From Parablautia muri (lineage in GTDB: Bacteria; Bacillota; Clostridia; Lachnospirales; Lachnospiraceae): a stretch of DNA of 64,000 nt. Below, piece by piece: positions 8,947-17,119 of this stretch (positions are counted from its first letter, which is position 1; each line of letters opens with the position of its first letter). The notes beneath the pieces were generated by a model. The model saw only the letters and a program-made list of their open reading frames with translations. It did not search any database and was not told where the DNA came from. The translations under genes were made by a program, and so were the position numbers. The stretch is from NCBI RefSeq assembly GCF_009917485.1, contig NZ_QZDT01000008.1, positions 1 through 64,000 on the forward strand, written 5' to 3'.

Positions 8947-9021
8947 ACCCCTTGCATACCACAAGCTGTGCTTGTGGTACTGCCATCAATAAAGAGTTTG
9001 GAAGTTTACTTCCAAACTTTA
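8947..9021 (-). repeat. Two-hairpin leader repeat, family B copy 1
   Basis: On the minus strand: GTTTGGAAGT/ACTTCCAAAC hairpin, a CTCTTTATTGATGGCAGTA linker, hairpin CCACAAGC-ACA-GCTTGTGG, then GTATGCAAGGGGTATGATA and the ATG of the GH4 gene. It begins about 15 nt after the predicted transcription start, so it would be the mRNA leader. Related copies are at 12424, 16872 and 28711. Confidence 0.85.
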
Positions 9022-9041
9022 CCCTCACTTTCTTCCCTTTG

Positions 9042-9070
9042 ATTATAATATGGAAATATGTGAAATACAA
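9042..9070 (-). promoter_or_regulatory. Sigma-A type promoter for the GH4-PfkB-GH123-ftsH operon
   Basis: On the minus strand TTGTAT (9065-9070) and TATAAT (9042-9047) are 17 nt apart. Transcription would start near 9035, putting the family B repeat inside the leader. Confidence 0.6.
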
Positions 9071-9109
9071 CGTAATTTCCAGTAACTTTTCACGCATTGG
9101 CCAGAAGAT

Positions 9110-9170
9110 GTTACTTTTCACGGGTCAGGAATGCGTATTTACTGCGCATTCCGTGAGAACGTGATTCAGG
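9110..9170 (+). repeat. Dispersed hairpin repeat, family A copy 3
   Basis: GTTACTTTTCACGGGTC, then the stem GGAATGCG/CGCATTCC around TATTTACTG, then CCGTGAGAACGTGATTCAGG. The stem differs completely from copies 1 and 2, but the ATTTACTGC loop and the CCGTGAGAA flank are kept. It lies in the 488-bp divergent gap 8941-9428, between the two outward promoters. Confidence 0.7.
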
Positions 9171-9274
9171 TGTGAGGGGCGATTTTTGCGAAGCGAAACT
9201 TGGAATATCACCCCGAATGTTACTATGAGCGGCTCCCAGGCCGTAAATAGTAACCAGAGGATGCTTGGAAAGCA

Positions 9275-9334
9275 CGGAAATCAATTTTCAAAACTGCTGT
9301 GTGCTAACAAAACAATTTTGAAAATTGATTTCCG
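9275..9334. repeat. Perfect 19-bp inverted repeat
   Basis: CGGAAATCAATTTTCAAAA (9275-9293) is exactly complementary to 9316-9334, with a 22-nt spacer. No T-run follows. It lies just upstream of the plus-strand promoter at 9355-9383. It could be a regulator site, a cruciform, or the end of an upstream transcript. Confidence 0.7.
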
Positions 9335-9354
9335 CGCCTGGAAAGTGATAAAAT

Positions 9355-9383
9355 TTGTTTTAAGGCTTATCTTAGGGTATAAT
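9355..9383 (+). promoter_or_regulatory. Sigma-A type promoter for the hydroxyacid dehydrogenase
   Basis: TTGTTT (9355-9360) and a perfect TATAAT (9378-9383) with 17-nt spacing, 45 nt upstream of ATG 9429. Confidence 0.6.
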
Positions 9384-9428
9384 CTAAGAAAATATTTGCT
9401 GACAATCAGAAAATATGGAGGATAGAGG

Positions 9429-10373
9429 ATGAAACTAAAAAAGATATTGGTCATAATTCCTATGACCAAGGAGCAAAAAGAACGGTTAGAGCAGATTTTA
9501 CCGGATGCAGAGTATGTCTACACCAGTTCTTCTGAGGTAACAAAGGAACAGATACAACAAGCAAAAATCATTCTGGGAAGCGTACCCCCTGACATGATAC
9601 AGGCATCGGAAAATCTTGCCTGGATTCATTTGGATTCGGCAGGATACAACCTTTATGTGGAGGATGACGTTCTCTCTCCCCATACCATACTGACCACCAG
9701 CAGCGGTGCATATGGAAAAGCTGTATCAGAGCACATGTTTGCCATGCTCTTGTCTCTCCAAAAAAAGCTGTATTTATATAGGGATAATCAACGGAAGCAT
9801 CTGTGGGCCGATGAAGGAGAAGTTACCTCCATCACGGATTCCACCATCCTGCTTCTGGGCGCCGGCGATATCGGAAATCATTTTGCCAGACTCTCCCATG
9901 CGCTCGGCGCATATGTGATTGGTATAAAAAGAACGCTTTCAGAATGTCCGCCATACATGGATGAACTTCATACCATGGACAAACTAAAAGACCTCCTTCC
10001 GAAAGCAGACGTGGTAATTTCTTTTCTGCCAAGCACAGATAAGACCAGAGGACTCTTTCACAAAGAGCTGTTTAATACCATGAAACCGGGCAGTTTCTTC
10101 CTTAATGGCGGCAGGGGCGATTTAGTCTGCACAGAGGATTTGTGCGATGCTTTGGAATCCGGTCATTTAGCAGGGGCCGCTATGGATGTAACTGAACCCG
10201 AACCCCTGCCGGAAAACCACAGATTGTGGGAAATTCCCAATGCCATTATTACGCCTCACATATCAGGATACTATCACCTTCCGGAGACACTGCGCAATGT
10301 GGTAAATATTTGTCTGGAAAATGTAAAACGATATGCGGATGGGGAAGCACTGCGTAATGTGGTGAAGCATTGA
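9429..10373 (+). CDS. D-2-hydroxyacid dehydrogenase (NAD-dependent)
   Basis: A 314-residue oxidoreductase interconverting 2-oxoacids and D-2-hydroxyacids. The Rossmann motif GAGDIG (144-149), substrate/cofactor Arg229 (NGGRGD), Glu258 and catalytic His277 (TPHISG) are all present. ATG 9429 follows GGAGGATAGAG. It is alone on the plus strand, diverging from the glycosidase operon and convergent with the AraC-containing operon, which encodes a second enzyme of this family at 15696. Substrate not predictable. Confidence 0.88.
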   Translation: MKLKKILVIIPMTKEQKERLEQILPDAEYVYTSSSEVTKEQIQQAKIILGSVPPDMIQASENLAWIHLDSAGYNLYVEDDVLSPHTILTTSSGAYGKAVSEHMFAMLLSLQKKLYLYRDNQRKHLWADEGEVTSITDSTILLLGAGDIGNHFARLSHALGAYVIGIKRTLSECPPYMDELHTMDKLKDLLPKADVVISFLPSTDKTRGLFHKELFNTMKPGSFFLNGGRGDLVCTEDLCDALESGHLAGAAMDVTEPEPLPENHRLWEIPNAIITPHISGYYHLPETLRNVVNICLENVKRYADGEALRNVVKH

Positions 10374-10540
10374 GATGCTTTAGAATATTTTGTCAATGAA
10401 ATGACAAATATAGCTGTTAACGGCAGCAAAGAGGGCGGGAATATTTTCTTGGTTAGGCATACTGCTTAGACCAAAAGAATATCCTCCCTCATTTGACTTA
10501 AATCTCCCAAAACCGCTCTGGCTCCATATAGGCAGGATTC

Positions 10541-11419
10541 TTACTGTCCATCTTGATTTAGGCGTAACTTCCAATGTTCTTTTCTCCAAAGCATAGGATT
10601 ACTGCCCTTGAGCGTTTTAAATAGTCGGCTAAAGTAATAAGAATCTTCAAATCCACTAGAAATAGCAATAGATTTAATAGGCATTGCAGAGTTGGCCAGT
10701 AAAGAACAGGCATAGTCAATTCGTATTTTGTTTAAATATTGTGTCAGTGTCATTCCAGTCGCCTCTTTAAATAATTTTCTTTGATACCAGGCACTTAATG
10801 GCATTTCTTCCAGCAATGCGCCAATTTGCAGAGAAGAGTCTGTGAAGCGTTCTGAAATTTTTTGCTTTAATTGTTCTGCAATAGAAATTTCTCCTATATT
10901 TTCCAAAGATGCCATATATTGTTCAACACATCCTAATACCATACCAAGATTGGATTGCCAGTTAATAGGTTTCGTATTTTTTAAATAGAAACACTGCGCA
11001 AACATATTTTCAAAAAAATGGTTATTATAGTCTCGTACGCTAAAACCATTGGAATTATGATCAAAAACGGGCCTAAACATAATAAAATAAAGCTCAATGG
11101 AACTATCAGAGAATTCATAGTGCATAATATTGGGCGGGATTAACATAACCGTATTTTTTTCATAGGGAATTTTTTTGTCTCCCAGGATAAATACACCGCC
11201 ATTATTTACATAATATACCATTTCCCAAATATTTTTTACATGCTGATGCGCTGGCGTTATTACGACTTTCTGGTTCTTCCTTTCTTTATAATGTGTCATA
11301 AAGCCAATTTCAACATTATCATATATAATAACATCAACCCCTTTAAAAATAATATGGTTCCCGCATTTTTGCCGACCAATACATTCCGTCAATAATCTGG
11401 CACACCACAACAGCTTCAT
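10541..11419 (-). CDS. AraC-family transcriptional regulator
   Basis: An N-terminal cupin-like sensor domain (HQHVKNIWEMVYYV, LIPPNIMHYE) is followed by a C-terminal pair of helix-turn-helix motifs (LSAWYQRKLFKEATGMTLTQ and IAISSGFEDSYYFSRLFKTL). It is the last gene of the transporter/oxidoreductase operon and probably controls it. The start is uncertain. ATG 11419 has a weak GAAGG site but overlaps the preceding gene by 77 nt, more than usual. ATG 11299 or an unusual start after AAAGGGG near 11330 are alternatives that keep the cupin core. Confidence 0.85.
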   Translation of the reverse strand: MKLLWCARLLTECIGRQKCGNHIIFKGVDVIIYDNVEIGFMTHYKERKNQKVVITPAHQHVKNIWEMVYYVNNGGVFILGDKKIPYEKNTVMLIPPNIMHYEFSDSSIELYFIMFRPVFDHNSNGFSVRDYNNHFFENMFAQCFYLKNTKPINWQSNLGMVLGCVEQYMASLENIGEISIAEQLKQKISERFTDSSLQIGALLEEMPLSAWYQRKLFKEATGMTLTQYLNKIRIDYACSLLANSAMPIKSIAISSGFEDSYYFSRLFKTLKGSNPMLWRKEHWKLRLNQDGQ

Positions 11420-12419
11420 GTACCTTCACCAAAGGTTCCTTTCCTGTTCGTATTGCATAAATCCAATCTTCCATCTCCATCAGTCCAGGATTCTCCGAAT
11501 AAGGAATGTCCAAAGAAATCCCTGTTGTGTTACTTACGTCAATCTTACTGACATATAGACTTTGTTCATTCTCTCCGTTTATTGTCAATCCATCTCTCAT
11601 ATCCGCGCCTGCTTTGGTTCCACAAAGAGTTGAGATACTTTCTTTCACATCTGTAATATTCAATGCCCAACTGCAATCTATTTCAACTGTTGCGCCATTT
11701 TTCATCCGTACAAATCCAAAAGCAGAATCTTCCACTTGGAACTTTTCAGGATCCCAGGGGCCCCACACATTAGCTGCATTTGGATTTTTCCCCAATTTAC
11801 AATACGTATTACAAACAGCATATTCTGGCTCATAATTATTCATCAACCATAATGTTAAATCCAAAGCATGGGTTCCCATATCCGTAAGACAACCTCCTCC
11901 TTGAATTTCTGTATTCAAGAAAGAGCCCCATGTAGGAACGCCTCTCCTACGAATTGCATGGGCCTTTCCATAATAGATTTCTCCTAATTTCCCCTGCTCA
12001 CATAATTTTTTTAAATAAAGGGAGTTGCGTTCAAATCGGCTTTGATATCCAATTGTCAAAATTTTTCCGCTCCTTTTCGCGGCCTGCTCCATCTTCATAG
12101 CCTGTTTCGCATTAATAGCCATTGGTTTTTCGCACATAACATGCTTATTATTTTCCAAAGCCATAATTGACAATTCAGCATGTGTATGATTGGGCGTGCA
12201 AATATGTACCGCATCTATTTTCGGATCCTCCAACAGCTCCTGTGCATCTTCATAAATCTTTGCATCATCCCCAAATTTGTCAGCACATTCTATCGCCCTG
12301 CTTTTCACTGGATCATAAAATCCAATAACACGCACTCCTTCTATGCAACGCAAAGACGGTAAATGTTTCGATTGAGCGATTCCGCCACATCCTATTATCC
12401 CAATTTTAATATTTTTCAT
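11343..12419 (-). CDS. Gfo/Idh/MocA-family oxidoreductase
   Basis: A 358-residue NAD(P)-dependent sugar or inositol dehydrogenase-like enzyme. The N-terminal Rossmann motif is IGIIGCGGIAQ, and EKPMAIN (about 95-101) is the conserved Glu-Lys-Pro. The C-terminal alpha/beta domain carries GGGCLTDMGTHALDL with the usual catalytic Asp/His. I chose ATG 12419 because GGAGGG lies 7 nt upstream, at the end of repeat B2. It sits between the permease genes and the AraC gene, which suggests it oxidises an imported sugar or polyol. Confidence 0.9.
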   Translation of the reverse strand: MKNIKIGIIGCGGIAQSKHLPSLRCIEGVRVIGFYDPVKSRAIECADKFGDDAKIYEDAQELLEDPKIDAVHICTPNHTHAELSIMALENNKHVMCEKPMAINAKQAMKMEQAAKRSGKILTIGYQSRFERNSLYLKKLCEQGKLGEIYYGKAHAIRRRGVPTWGSFLNTEIQGGGCLTDMGTHALDLTLWLMNNYEPEYAVCNTYCKLGKNPNAANVWGPWDPEKFQVEDSAFGFVRMKNGATVEIDCSWALNITDVKESISTLCGTKAGADMRDGLTINGENEQSLYVSKIDVSNTTGISLDIPYSENPGLMEMEDWIYAIRTGKEPLVKVHEAVVVCQIIDGMYWSAKMREPYYF

Positions 12420-12423
12420 ACTC

Positions 12424-12499
12424 ATACCCTCCGCATACCGCAAGCCTTGCTTGCGGTACTGCCACCAATAAAGAGTTTGGGAGTTTACTTCCAAACTTC
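12424..12499 (-). repeat. Two-hairpin leader repeat, family B copy 2
   Basis: On the minus strand: GTTTGGAAGT/ACTCCCAAAC, linker, hairpin CCGCAAGC-AAG-GCTTGCGG, then TATGCGGAGGGTATGAGT and ATG. It lies inside an operon, between permease and oxidoreductase genes, and supplies the ribosome site of the latter. Confidence 0.85.
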
Positions 12500-12513
12500 T
12501 CTCTCCAAAGTTT

Positions 12514-13329
12514 CTATTTCATACTAGAACCAAATAAACCAGCAATAAACCATTTTTGAAATATGCAAAAAAACAGTAATGGCGGGAGCATCGTTAAAAT
12601 CGAAGCCGCTGTCAGACTTGGATAATTATTTCCATACTGTCCAATCAGAGCAAGTAAAATCTGTGGCATGGTTCTTGAATTCATATCTGCAATCAATGCA
12701 TAAGGATATAGATAATTCAACCAACTATTAATGAAACAGTAAACCATGACAGATGCAAATCCCGGCAATGTATTTGGTAAAATAATATAAACAATCGCAC
12801 TAAAACGCGTACAGCCATCTACAAATGCAGCTTCTTCCACCGATTTAGACATTAACCCCATAAAATTTTTTAGCAAATACGTTGTGAATGGAAGTAAAAA
12901 GACCACGTTCAAAACAATAACTCCCATCAGATGATTATACAAACCTAAAGTATGCATATTCTGTACTAACGGAATTAAAATGGCAATCGCTGGTAATAGC
13001 GGTAAAAGCAACAATATTCTTTCTAAAACCCTTCCATGAAATCTCATTCTACCCAGTGCATAAGATGCCAATGTGACAATCGGCAATAAAATCAAAATTG
13101 TAAGAAGTGAAACCTTAACACTATTCCAGATTCCGGGCAAAAATGTAGGACTTTTTAACAAATCTTTATAATGTTTTAACGTAATTTCTTTCGGAATAAA
13201 ACTTCTGTCATAGTTGGATGCACATAAGGAGGTCCGAATACCCCACAACAAGGGAAGCAATACAAACAATGCAATGATAATCCTCCAAAAAGTCCGAAAG
13301 AAAACGGTTCTACGTTTTTCTCTATTCAT
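12514..13329 (-). CDS. Carbohydrate ABC transporter permease (MalG type)
   Basis: A 271-residue integral membrane protein with about six hydrophobic segments. The cytoplasmic EAA loop reads EEAAFVDGCTRFSAIVYIIL followed by PNTLPG, where the shared ATPase docks. The first segment is near residues 12-32. ATG 13329 overlaps the stop of the partner permease by 8 nt and follows AAAGGAGATGG. It would form a heterodimer with the 13322-14233 product for uptake of a sugar bound by the lipoprotein encoded at 14271. Confidence 0.9.
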   Translation of the reverse strand: MNREKRRTVFFRTFWRIIIALFVLLPLLWGIRTSLCASNYDRSFIPKEITLKHYKDLLKSPTFLPGIWNSVKVSLLTILILLPIVTLASYALGRMRFHGRVLERILLLLPLLPAIAILIPLVQNMHTLGLYNHLMGVIVLNVVFLLPFTTYLLKNFMGLMSKSVEEAAFVDGCTRFSAIVYIILPNTLPGFASVMVYCFINSWLNYLYPYALIADMNSRTMPQILLALIGQYGNNYPSLTAASILTMLPPLLFFCIFQKWFIAGLFGSSMK

Positions 13330-14233
13330 AAGTTTCCATCTCCTTTGCTTTTGTCACCCAATAGTAAATCGCTGCAAAAATAATACTAATACACATCATG
13401 ACGATTCCAATAACCACTCCCGTATGAATCTCAAAATAAACAAAGGAATCTTTGAATAATCTAACCGCCACCATTTCCGTAGCCGTACCTGGACCTCCTT
13501 TTGTCAATGAATAACAAGATTCCGAATCCTGTAAAGTCCAATTGGTAATCATCAAAATTACAATAAACAAATGATTCTTCACCAGCGGCAAAGTAATGTA
13601 GAAAAATTGTTTCACCTTAGATGCGCCATCTACAATGGCAGCTTCATAAACATCCTTTGAAATCATAGTCAAACCTGCTGCTAAAAACAGCATAGCAAAT
13701 GGAAATGATCTCCAGAAATTATGAAAAATGACCGCTAAAAGTGCCGTTTTAGCCTGATCCAAAATCATAACATTTTTACCTGTAATCATTTTTATGAGAC
13801 GTGTAACAGGCCCAGTATTGGCATCTAAAAGTGTCCGGAACAAAATAGAGCTGGACACTGGTGGAATAATCCAGGGAATCAAATATAAGGGCCTGAGCAT
13901 TGATACCATTTTTGATTTCTGCGTAATCAGATTTGCCGCTAAAAAACCTAAAACAATAGAAAGCAGAACATTGCAAACCACATAAGTCAAAGAAAGACGG
14001 ACATTATTCCAAAAACGTGGTTCTCCTAACACAAGATGATAATTTCCCAGGCCCACAAAATCACCCTTAGCATTTTGAAAACTGATTTGAATTCCCGTTA
14101 TCATAGGAACAACCATAAACGCAACCAAACACAAAAGAAGCGGTGTCATAAAAAGATAGGCAAGCCGGGATTCCTTGGAACCCCAGCCTGATTTCTTTTC
14201 CTTTGACCGCTCTTGATTCATATGGAATTTCAA
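13322..14233 (-). CDS. Carbohydrate ABC transporter permease (MalF type)
   Basis: A 303-residue membrane protein with a basic N-terminus (about 25 residues) and six predicted membrane segments. The EAA loop is YEAAIVDGASKVKQFFYI followed by TLPLVK. ATG 14233 follows AAAGGAGGATG. It is paired with the next permease (8-nt overlap) and preceded by the binding protein. The operon has no ATP-binding gene, so a shared MsmX-type ATPase elsewhere is expected. Confidence 0.9.
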   Translation of the reverse strand: MKFHMNQERSKEKKSGWGSKESRLAYLFMTPLLLCLVAFMVVPMITGIQISFQNAKGDFVGLGNYHLVLGEPRFWNNVRLSLTYVVCNVLLSIVLGFLAANLITQKSKMVSMLRPLYLIPWIIPPVSSSILFRTLLDANTGPVTRLIKMITGKNVMILDQAKTALLAVIFHNFWRSFPFAMLFLAAGLTMISKDVYEAAIVDGASKVKQFFYITLPLVKNHLFIVILMITNWTLQDSESCYSLTKGGPGTATEMVAVRLFKDSFVYFEIHTGVVIGIVMMCISIIFAAIYYWVTKAKEMETYE

Positions 14234-14270
14234 TAAAGCATCCTCCTTTTCAAGAACGTAAATCTACTGA

Positions 14271-15656
14271 CTATTCTCCGGCATATCTAGCATTATATTC
14301 ATCCTGATAACGTGTAAACACCTCCTGCACATCACCATCATTCGCAATAATCTCCTGCACTGCTGCTGCAACACTATCTGCCAACTTCATGTAATTAACA
14401 GTTTCTGCTACATTTCGTCCATCATTTGCTATCTCCAGCATAGCACTATATAAAGCGCCCTGATACTGTGCATCCTCATAATCCGATCGACGTGCCGGTA
14501 GTCCTCCATCAGCATACATTGTAATTACATCTGGCGCTAGAAGCTCCTCAATCAACTTCATAGCCAAGTCGGGATGTTCGCATCCTGCATATATGGACAA
14601 GGAATAGCAGTTTGAGAAGCGATTAGAGCCATCCGGTACCGCACATATGCCAACATTATCTTCCATACCTGCTTCTACCACATTGCTAATCCAATAACTT
14701 CCAAATCCCTCCATCATAGCATACTGACCATTCATAAAAGCATCCAGAGCATCACCATAACCACCACTTATAGCAAATTGAGGTGTTACACCGTATTTAG
14801 TGACCAAATCCTTCACAAATTGTCCTGTCTTTACACCAGTCTCATCTGCAAAAATAGCCTGCTTTGTTTCAGCATCCCAAATTTCGCCTCCGTTTGCCCA
14901 TAAGAATGGATAAAAGCTACATTCCAGATTGGCTCTCTCTGTTCCAAGATACATGCCAAGCCCGTAAATATTCTCATCGGGATTGTTCAACTTTTGTGCG
15001 TATTCTAACAACTCATCCATTGTTTTTGGCGGAGAGTTTGGATCTAATCCTGCCTGTTCGAACAAATCTTTCCGATAAATCATTCCACGAATATGCAGCC
15101 CTAAGGGAATACCATAAAGCCCTCCATCATTAGAACAGATATCCCATACAGGATTCCATGCAAATTCATCCACTTCACTTTGCTCCCATTCATTTACATA
15201 AGGTTGCATGTCCAACAAATCTCCTACCTGAAAATGCTGTGGGAATAACATACTTGTTGTAATCAGCACATCATGCTCCACGCCGGATTGATAATCAGAC
15301 ATATATTTTGTATCCATTTCATCATATTTATAGTATTCCAACTCTACGGTGCACCCCGGATTATTCGCCTCAAAGTTTTCGCTCCCTTTTTTCAGCCATT
15401 CATAGCTGCGTTTTTCTGACTCCACTCCCGTTCCTGGGTCGTACAAATGTGCCAGGCGAATCGTTGCCCCTTCTGTATTTGGAGCTTCCTCCTGATTTTC
15501 TGAAGTATCATCCTGTACCGTTTGTTGTGCATCCTGATTCGTTTGCCCGGTTTCTTCCTGATTGTCATTTGAACCAGAAGACCCACAGGCGGTTAGGCAA
15601 CCAGCCAACACAGTACCCACTAAAAAAATACTTAACCATCTTTTTGCATTTCTCAT
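14271..15656 (-). CDS. Extracellular sugar-binding lipoprotein (ABC importer)
   Basis: A 461-residue family 1 solute-binding protein. The signal peptide ends in the lipobox LTAC, followed by a Ser/Asn/Gln/Glu-rich linker (about 25-60) before the fold. IYGLGMYLGTERANLE and a C-terminal helical region with YADGGLPARRSDYE are typical. I chose ATG 15656 because GGAGGAAAAT lies before it; an in-frame ATG four codons upstream overlaps that site. It captures the substrate outside the membrane for the two permeases that follow. Confidence 0.9.
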   Translation of the reverse strand: MRNAKRWLSIFLVGTVLAGCLTACGSSGSNDNQEETGQTNQDAQQTVQDDTSENQEEAPNTEGATIRLAHLYDPGTGVESEKRSYEWLKKGSENFEANNPGCTVELEYYKYDEMDTKYMSDYQSGVEHDVLITTSMLFPQHFQVGDLLDMQPYVNEWEQSEVDEFAWNPVWDICSNDGGLYGIPLGLHIRGMIYRKDLFEQAGLDPNSPPKTMDELLEYAQKLNNPDENIYGLGMYLGTERANLECSFYPFLWANGGEIWDAETKQAIFADETGVKTGQFVKDLVTKYGVTPQFAISGGYGDALDAFMNGQYAMMEGFGSYWISNVVEAGMEDNVGICAVPDGSNRFSNCYSLSIYAGCEHPDLAMKLIEELLAPDVITMYADGGLPARRSDYEDAQYQGALYSAMLEIANDGRNVAETVNYMKLADSVAAAVQEIIANDGDVQEVFTRYQDEYNARYAGE

Positions 15657-15695
15657 ATTTTCCTCCATTTCTGCATTCCTTTCAGGAATTTCCTG

Positions 15696-16715
15696 TCAAA
15701 GAGCTTCCGCGTTTTTTTCAAACGCCATATCATATTTTCGATTAATAACCTCCTTTCTGGAAAAATAATCACGTAAAGTTTCAATTGCCTGCTTTCCACA
15801 TAACCGGAACATTTCAGCATTATCTCCCGCAATATGCGGCGTTAAAAACACATTATCCATAGAGCGCAGCGGATGATCCACTGGAAGAGGTTCTTCTGAA
15901 AATACATCCAAATAAGCAAAAAAATTCTTTTGCTGCAGTGCTTCTACCAAGTCTTCCTCTTTATAAAGCGCTGCACGGGCTGAATTAATAAAAATCGTTT
16001 TTTCTGGTATTTTTTGAATATATTCTCTTTTTATGATGCCTGTTGTTTCCGGTGTCACAGGAAGATGCAGGGAGATAATTTCTGAACTTTCGAACACCTC
16101 ATCCAACGAAACCATGGTAATACCCAGACTTTCGGCTTCTTTTTTTGAAATATACTTATCATATGCAGAAACCTTTGCACCCATTATCTTGAATAGTTTC
16201 GCACAGTAACGACCTATTCTACCTAAACCAACCAATCCGACACGTTTTCCATAAAGCATTCCGGCGCTGCCACGTCTTGGTTCGCACCATAGAGATGCAT
16301 TCTTCATTTTCGTATCAAAATTTGTGAGTTTACGCACCCCCATCAATGCTGCCGTAAGGGTCCACTCAACTACGGCTACCGTGTTCGCATTGGAGCCTTC
16401 CACTACCCGTATACCAAGTGATTCCAAATCCAGATTTTCAAATTGATTCCACCAATGGGAGATAACTATAAGACGGATTGTGCCAACTCTCTCCAAAACG
16501 GACTGTGTTATTTCTTCCGCACCAATTCCATTCAGTGATAAGATTGCCTCGCAGCCTTGCATTCTTTCTACCAATTCATCTTCTGACATAGGTGTGTCAC
16601 GTTCTCTCTCCGTAACCACATTACAAAAAGATGATAATTCATTTTCACTATCTTTATTCATATAGAACGAATACCAATCTGCCAGTCTATGGACATACAC
16701 TTTCGGCTTTTTCAC
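15696..16715 (-). CDS. D-2-hydroxyacid dehydrogenase family protein
   Basis: A 339-residue NAD-dependent dehydrogenase. GLVGLGRIGRYCA carries the nucleotide motif (about 160-168), Arg247 is in INSARAAL, Glu275 in FSEEPLP, and His294 in TPHIAGDN. The start is GTG 16715, behind AAAGGAGGAAATTTA. First gene of the transporter operon. Together with the Gfo/Idh enzyme it suggests catabolism of a sugar acid or similar compound. Confidence 0.88.
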   Translation of the reverse strand: MKKPKVYVHRLADWYSFYMNKDSENELSSFCNVVTERERDTPMSEDELVERMQGCEAILSLNGIGAEEITQSVLERVGTIRLIVISHWWNQFENLDLESLGIRVVEGSNANTVAVVEWTLTAALMGVRKLTNFDTKMKNASLWCEPRRGSAGMLYGKRVGLVGLGRIGRYCAKLFKIMGAKVSAYDKYISKKEAESLGITMVSLDEVFESSEIISLHLPVTPETTGIIKREYIQKIPEKTIFINSARAALYKEEDLVEALQQKNFFAYLDVFSEEPLPVDHPLRSMDNVFLTPHIAGDNAEMFRLCGKQAIETLRDYFSRKEVINRKYDMAFEKNAEAL

Positions 16716-16871
16716 TAAATTTCCTCCTTTACATTCACATATTATTATTTATTTTTTATAATTTCATTATACACTTTCGTATTTTTTTAGAAATGCAGAT
16801 ATAGCAAATTGTAATGGACAAAAAACAACTAGTTGCTTTTTATCCATTTTAATTTGCTTTTTTGTATATAA

Positions 16872-16942
16872 TTCCCCCTGCATATCGCAAGTGCAACTTG
16901 CAATACTGCACCGATAAAGAGTTTGGAAGCTTACTCCCAAAC
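16872..16942 (-). repeat. Two-hairpin leader repeat, family B copy 3
   Basis: On the minus strand: GTTTGGGAGT/GCTTCCAAAC, linker TCTTTATCGGTGCAGTA, hairpin TTGCAAGT-TGC-ACTTGCGA, then TATGCAGGGGGAATTATA. The last pair of stem 2 is T-A here but C-G in the other copies, a compensatory change. Unlike copies 1, 2 and 4, the following start is not a recognisable gene, only a 26-codon frame. Confidence 0.78.
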
Positions 16943-16954
16943 CAACCGACCAAA

Positions 16955-16993
16955 TTAAAAACCCCATGATTGTCTTAACACAACCACAGGGTT
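16955..16993 (-). terminator. Intrinsic terminator of the antiporter gene
   Basis: On the minus strand ACCCTGTGGTTGT pairs with ACAATCATGGGGT, with G-U pairs and one mismatch, followed by TTTTTAATTT. The sequence is strikingly similar to the terminator at 30150-30188. Confidence 0.75.
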
Positions 16994-17119
16994 CTCATTC
17001 ATTATTTTTATTGAATTAATTTTCATTCTGACATCCTGCAAGCCTACAGGACCATTTTCTTCCTATATTCAAATCAACCTAACCTTTTAATGTTATGATG
17101 GATAAAAATCATCTTCTCC

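Larger units (their letters stand above)
16716..17119. other. Intergenic region, 404 bp
   Basis: It holds a plausible minus-strand -10 (TATAAT at 16766-16771, with no good -35) for the dehydrogenase-transporter operon. It also holds an open stretch of 26 codons at about 16767-16847 (MDKKQLVVFCPLQFAISAFL...) of doubtful status, repeat B3, and the terminator of the antiporter gene at 16955-16993. Confidence 0.45.

Noticed and set aside
10380-10589. Minus-strand 69-codon open frame after the AraC gene
   Set aside because: It overlaps the AraC coding end in another frame, has no ribosome site and no recognisable domain.
16767-16967. Minus-strand open frame through repeat B3
   Set aside because: Most of it translates the repeat hairpins. 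Only the last 26 codons could be a peptide, with weak support.
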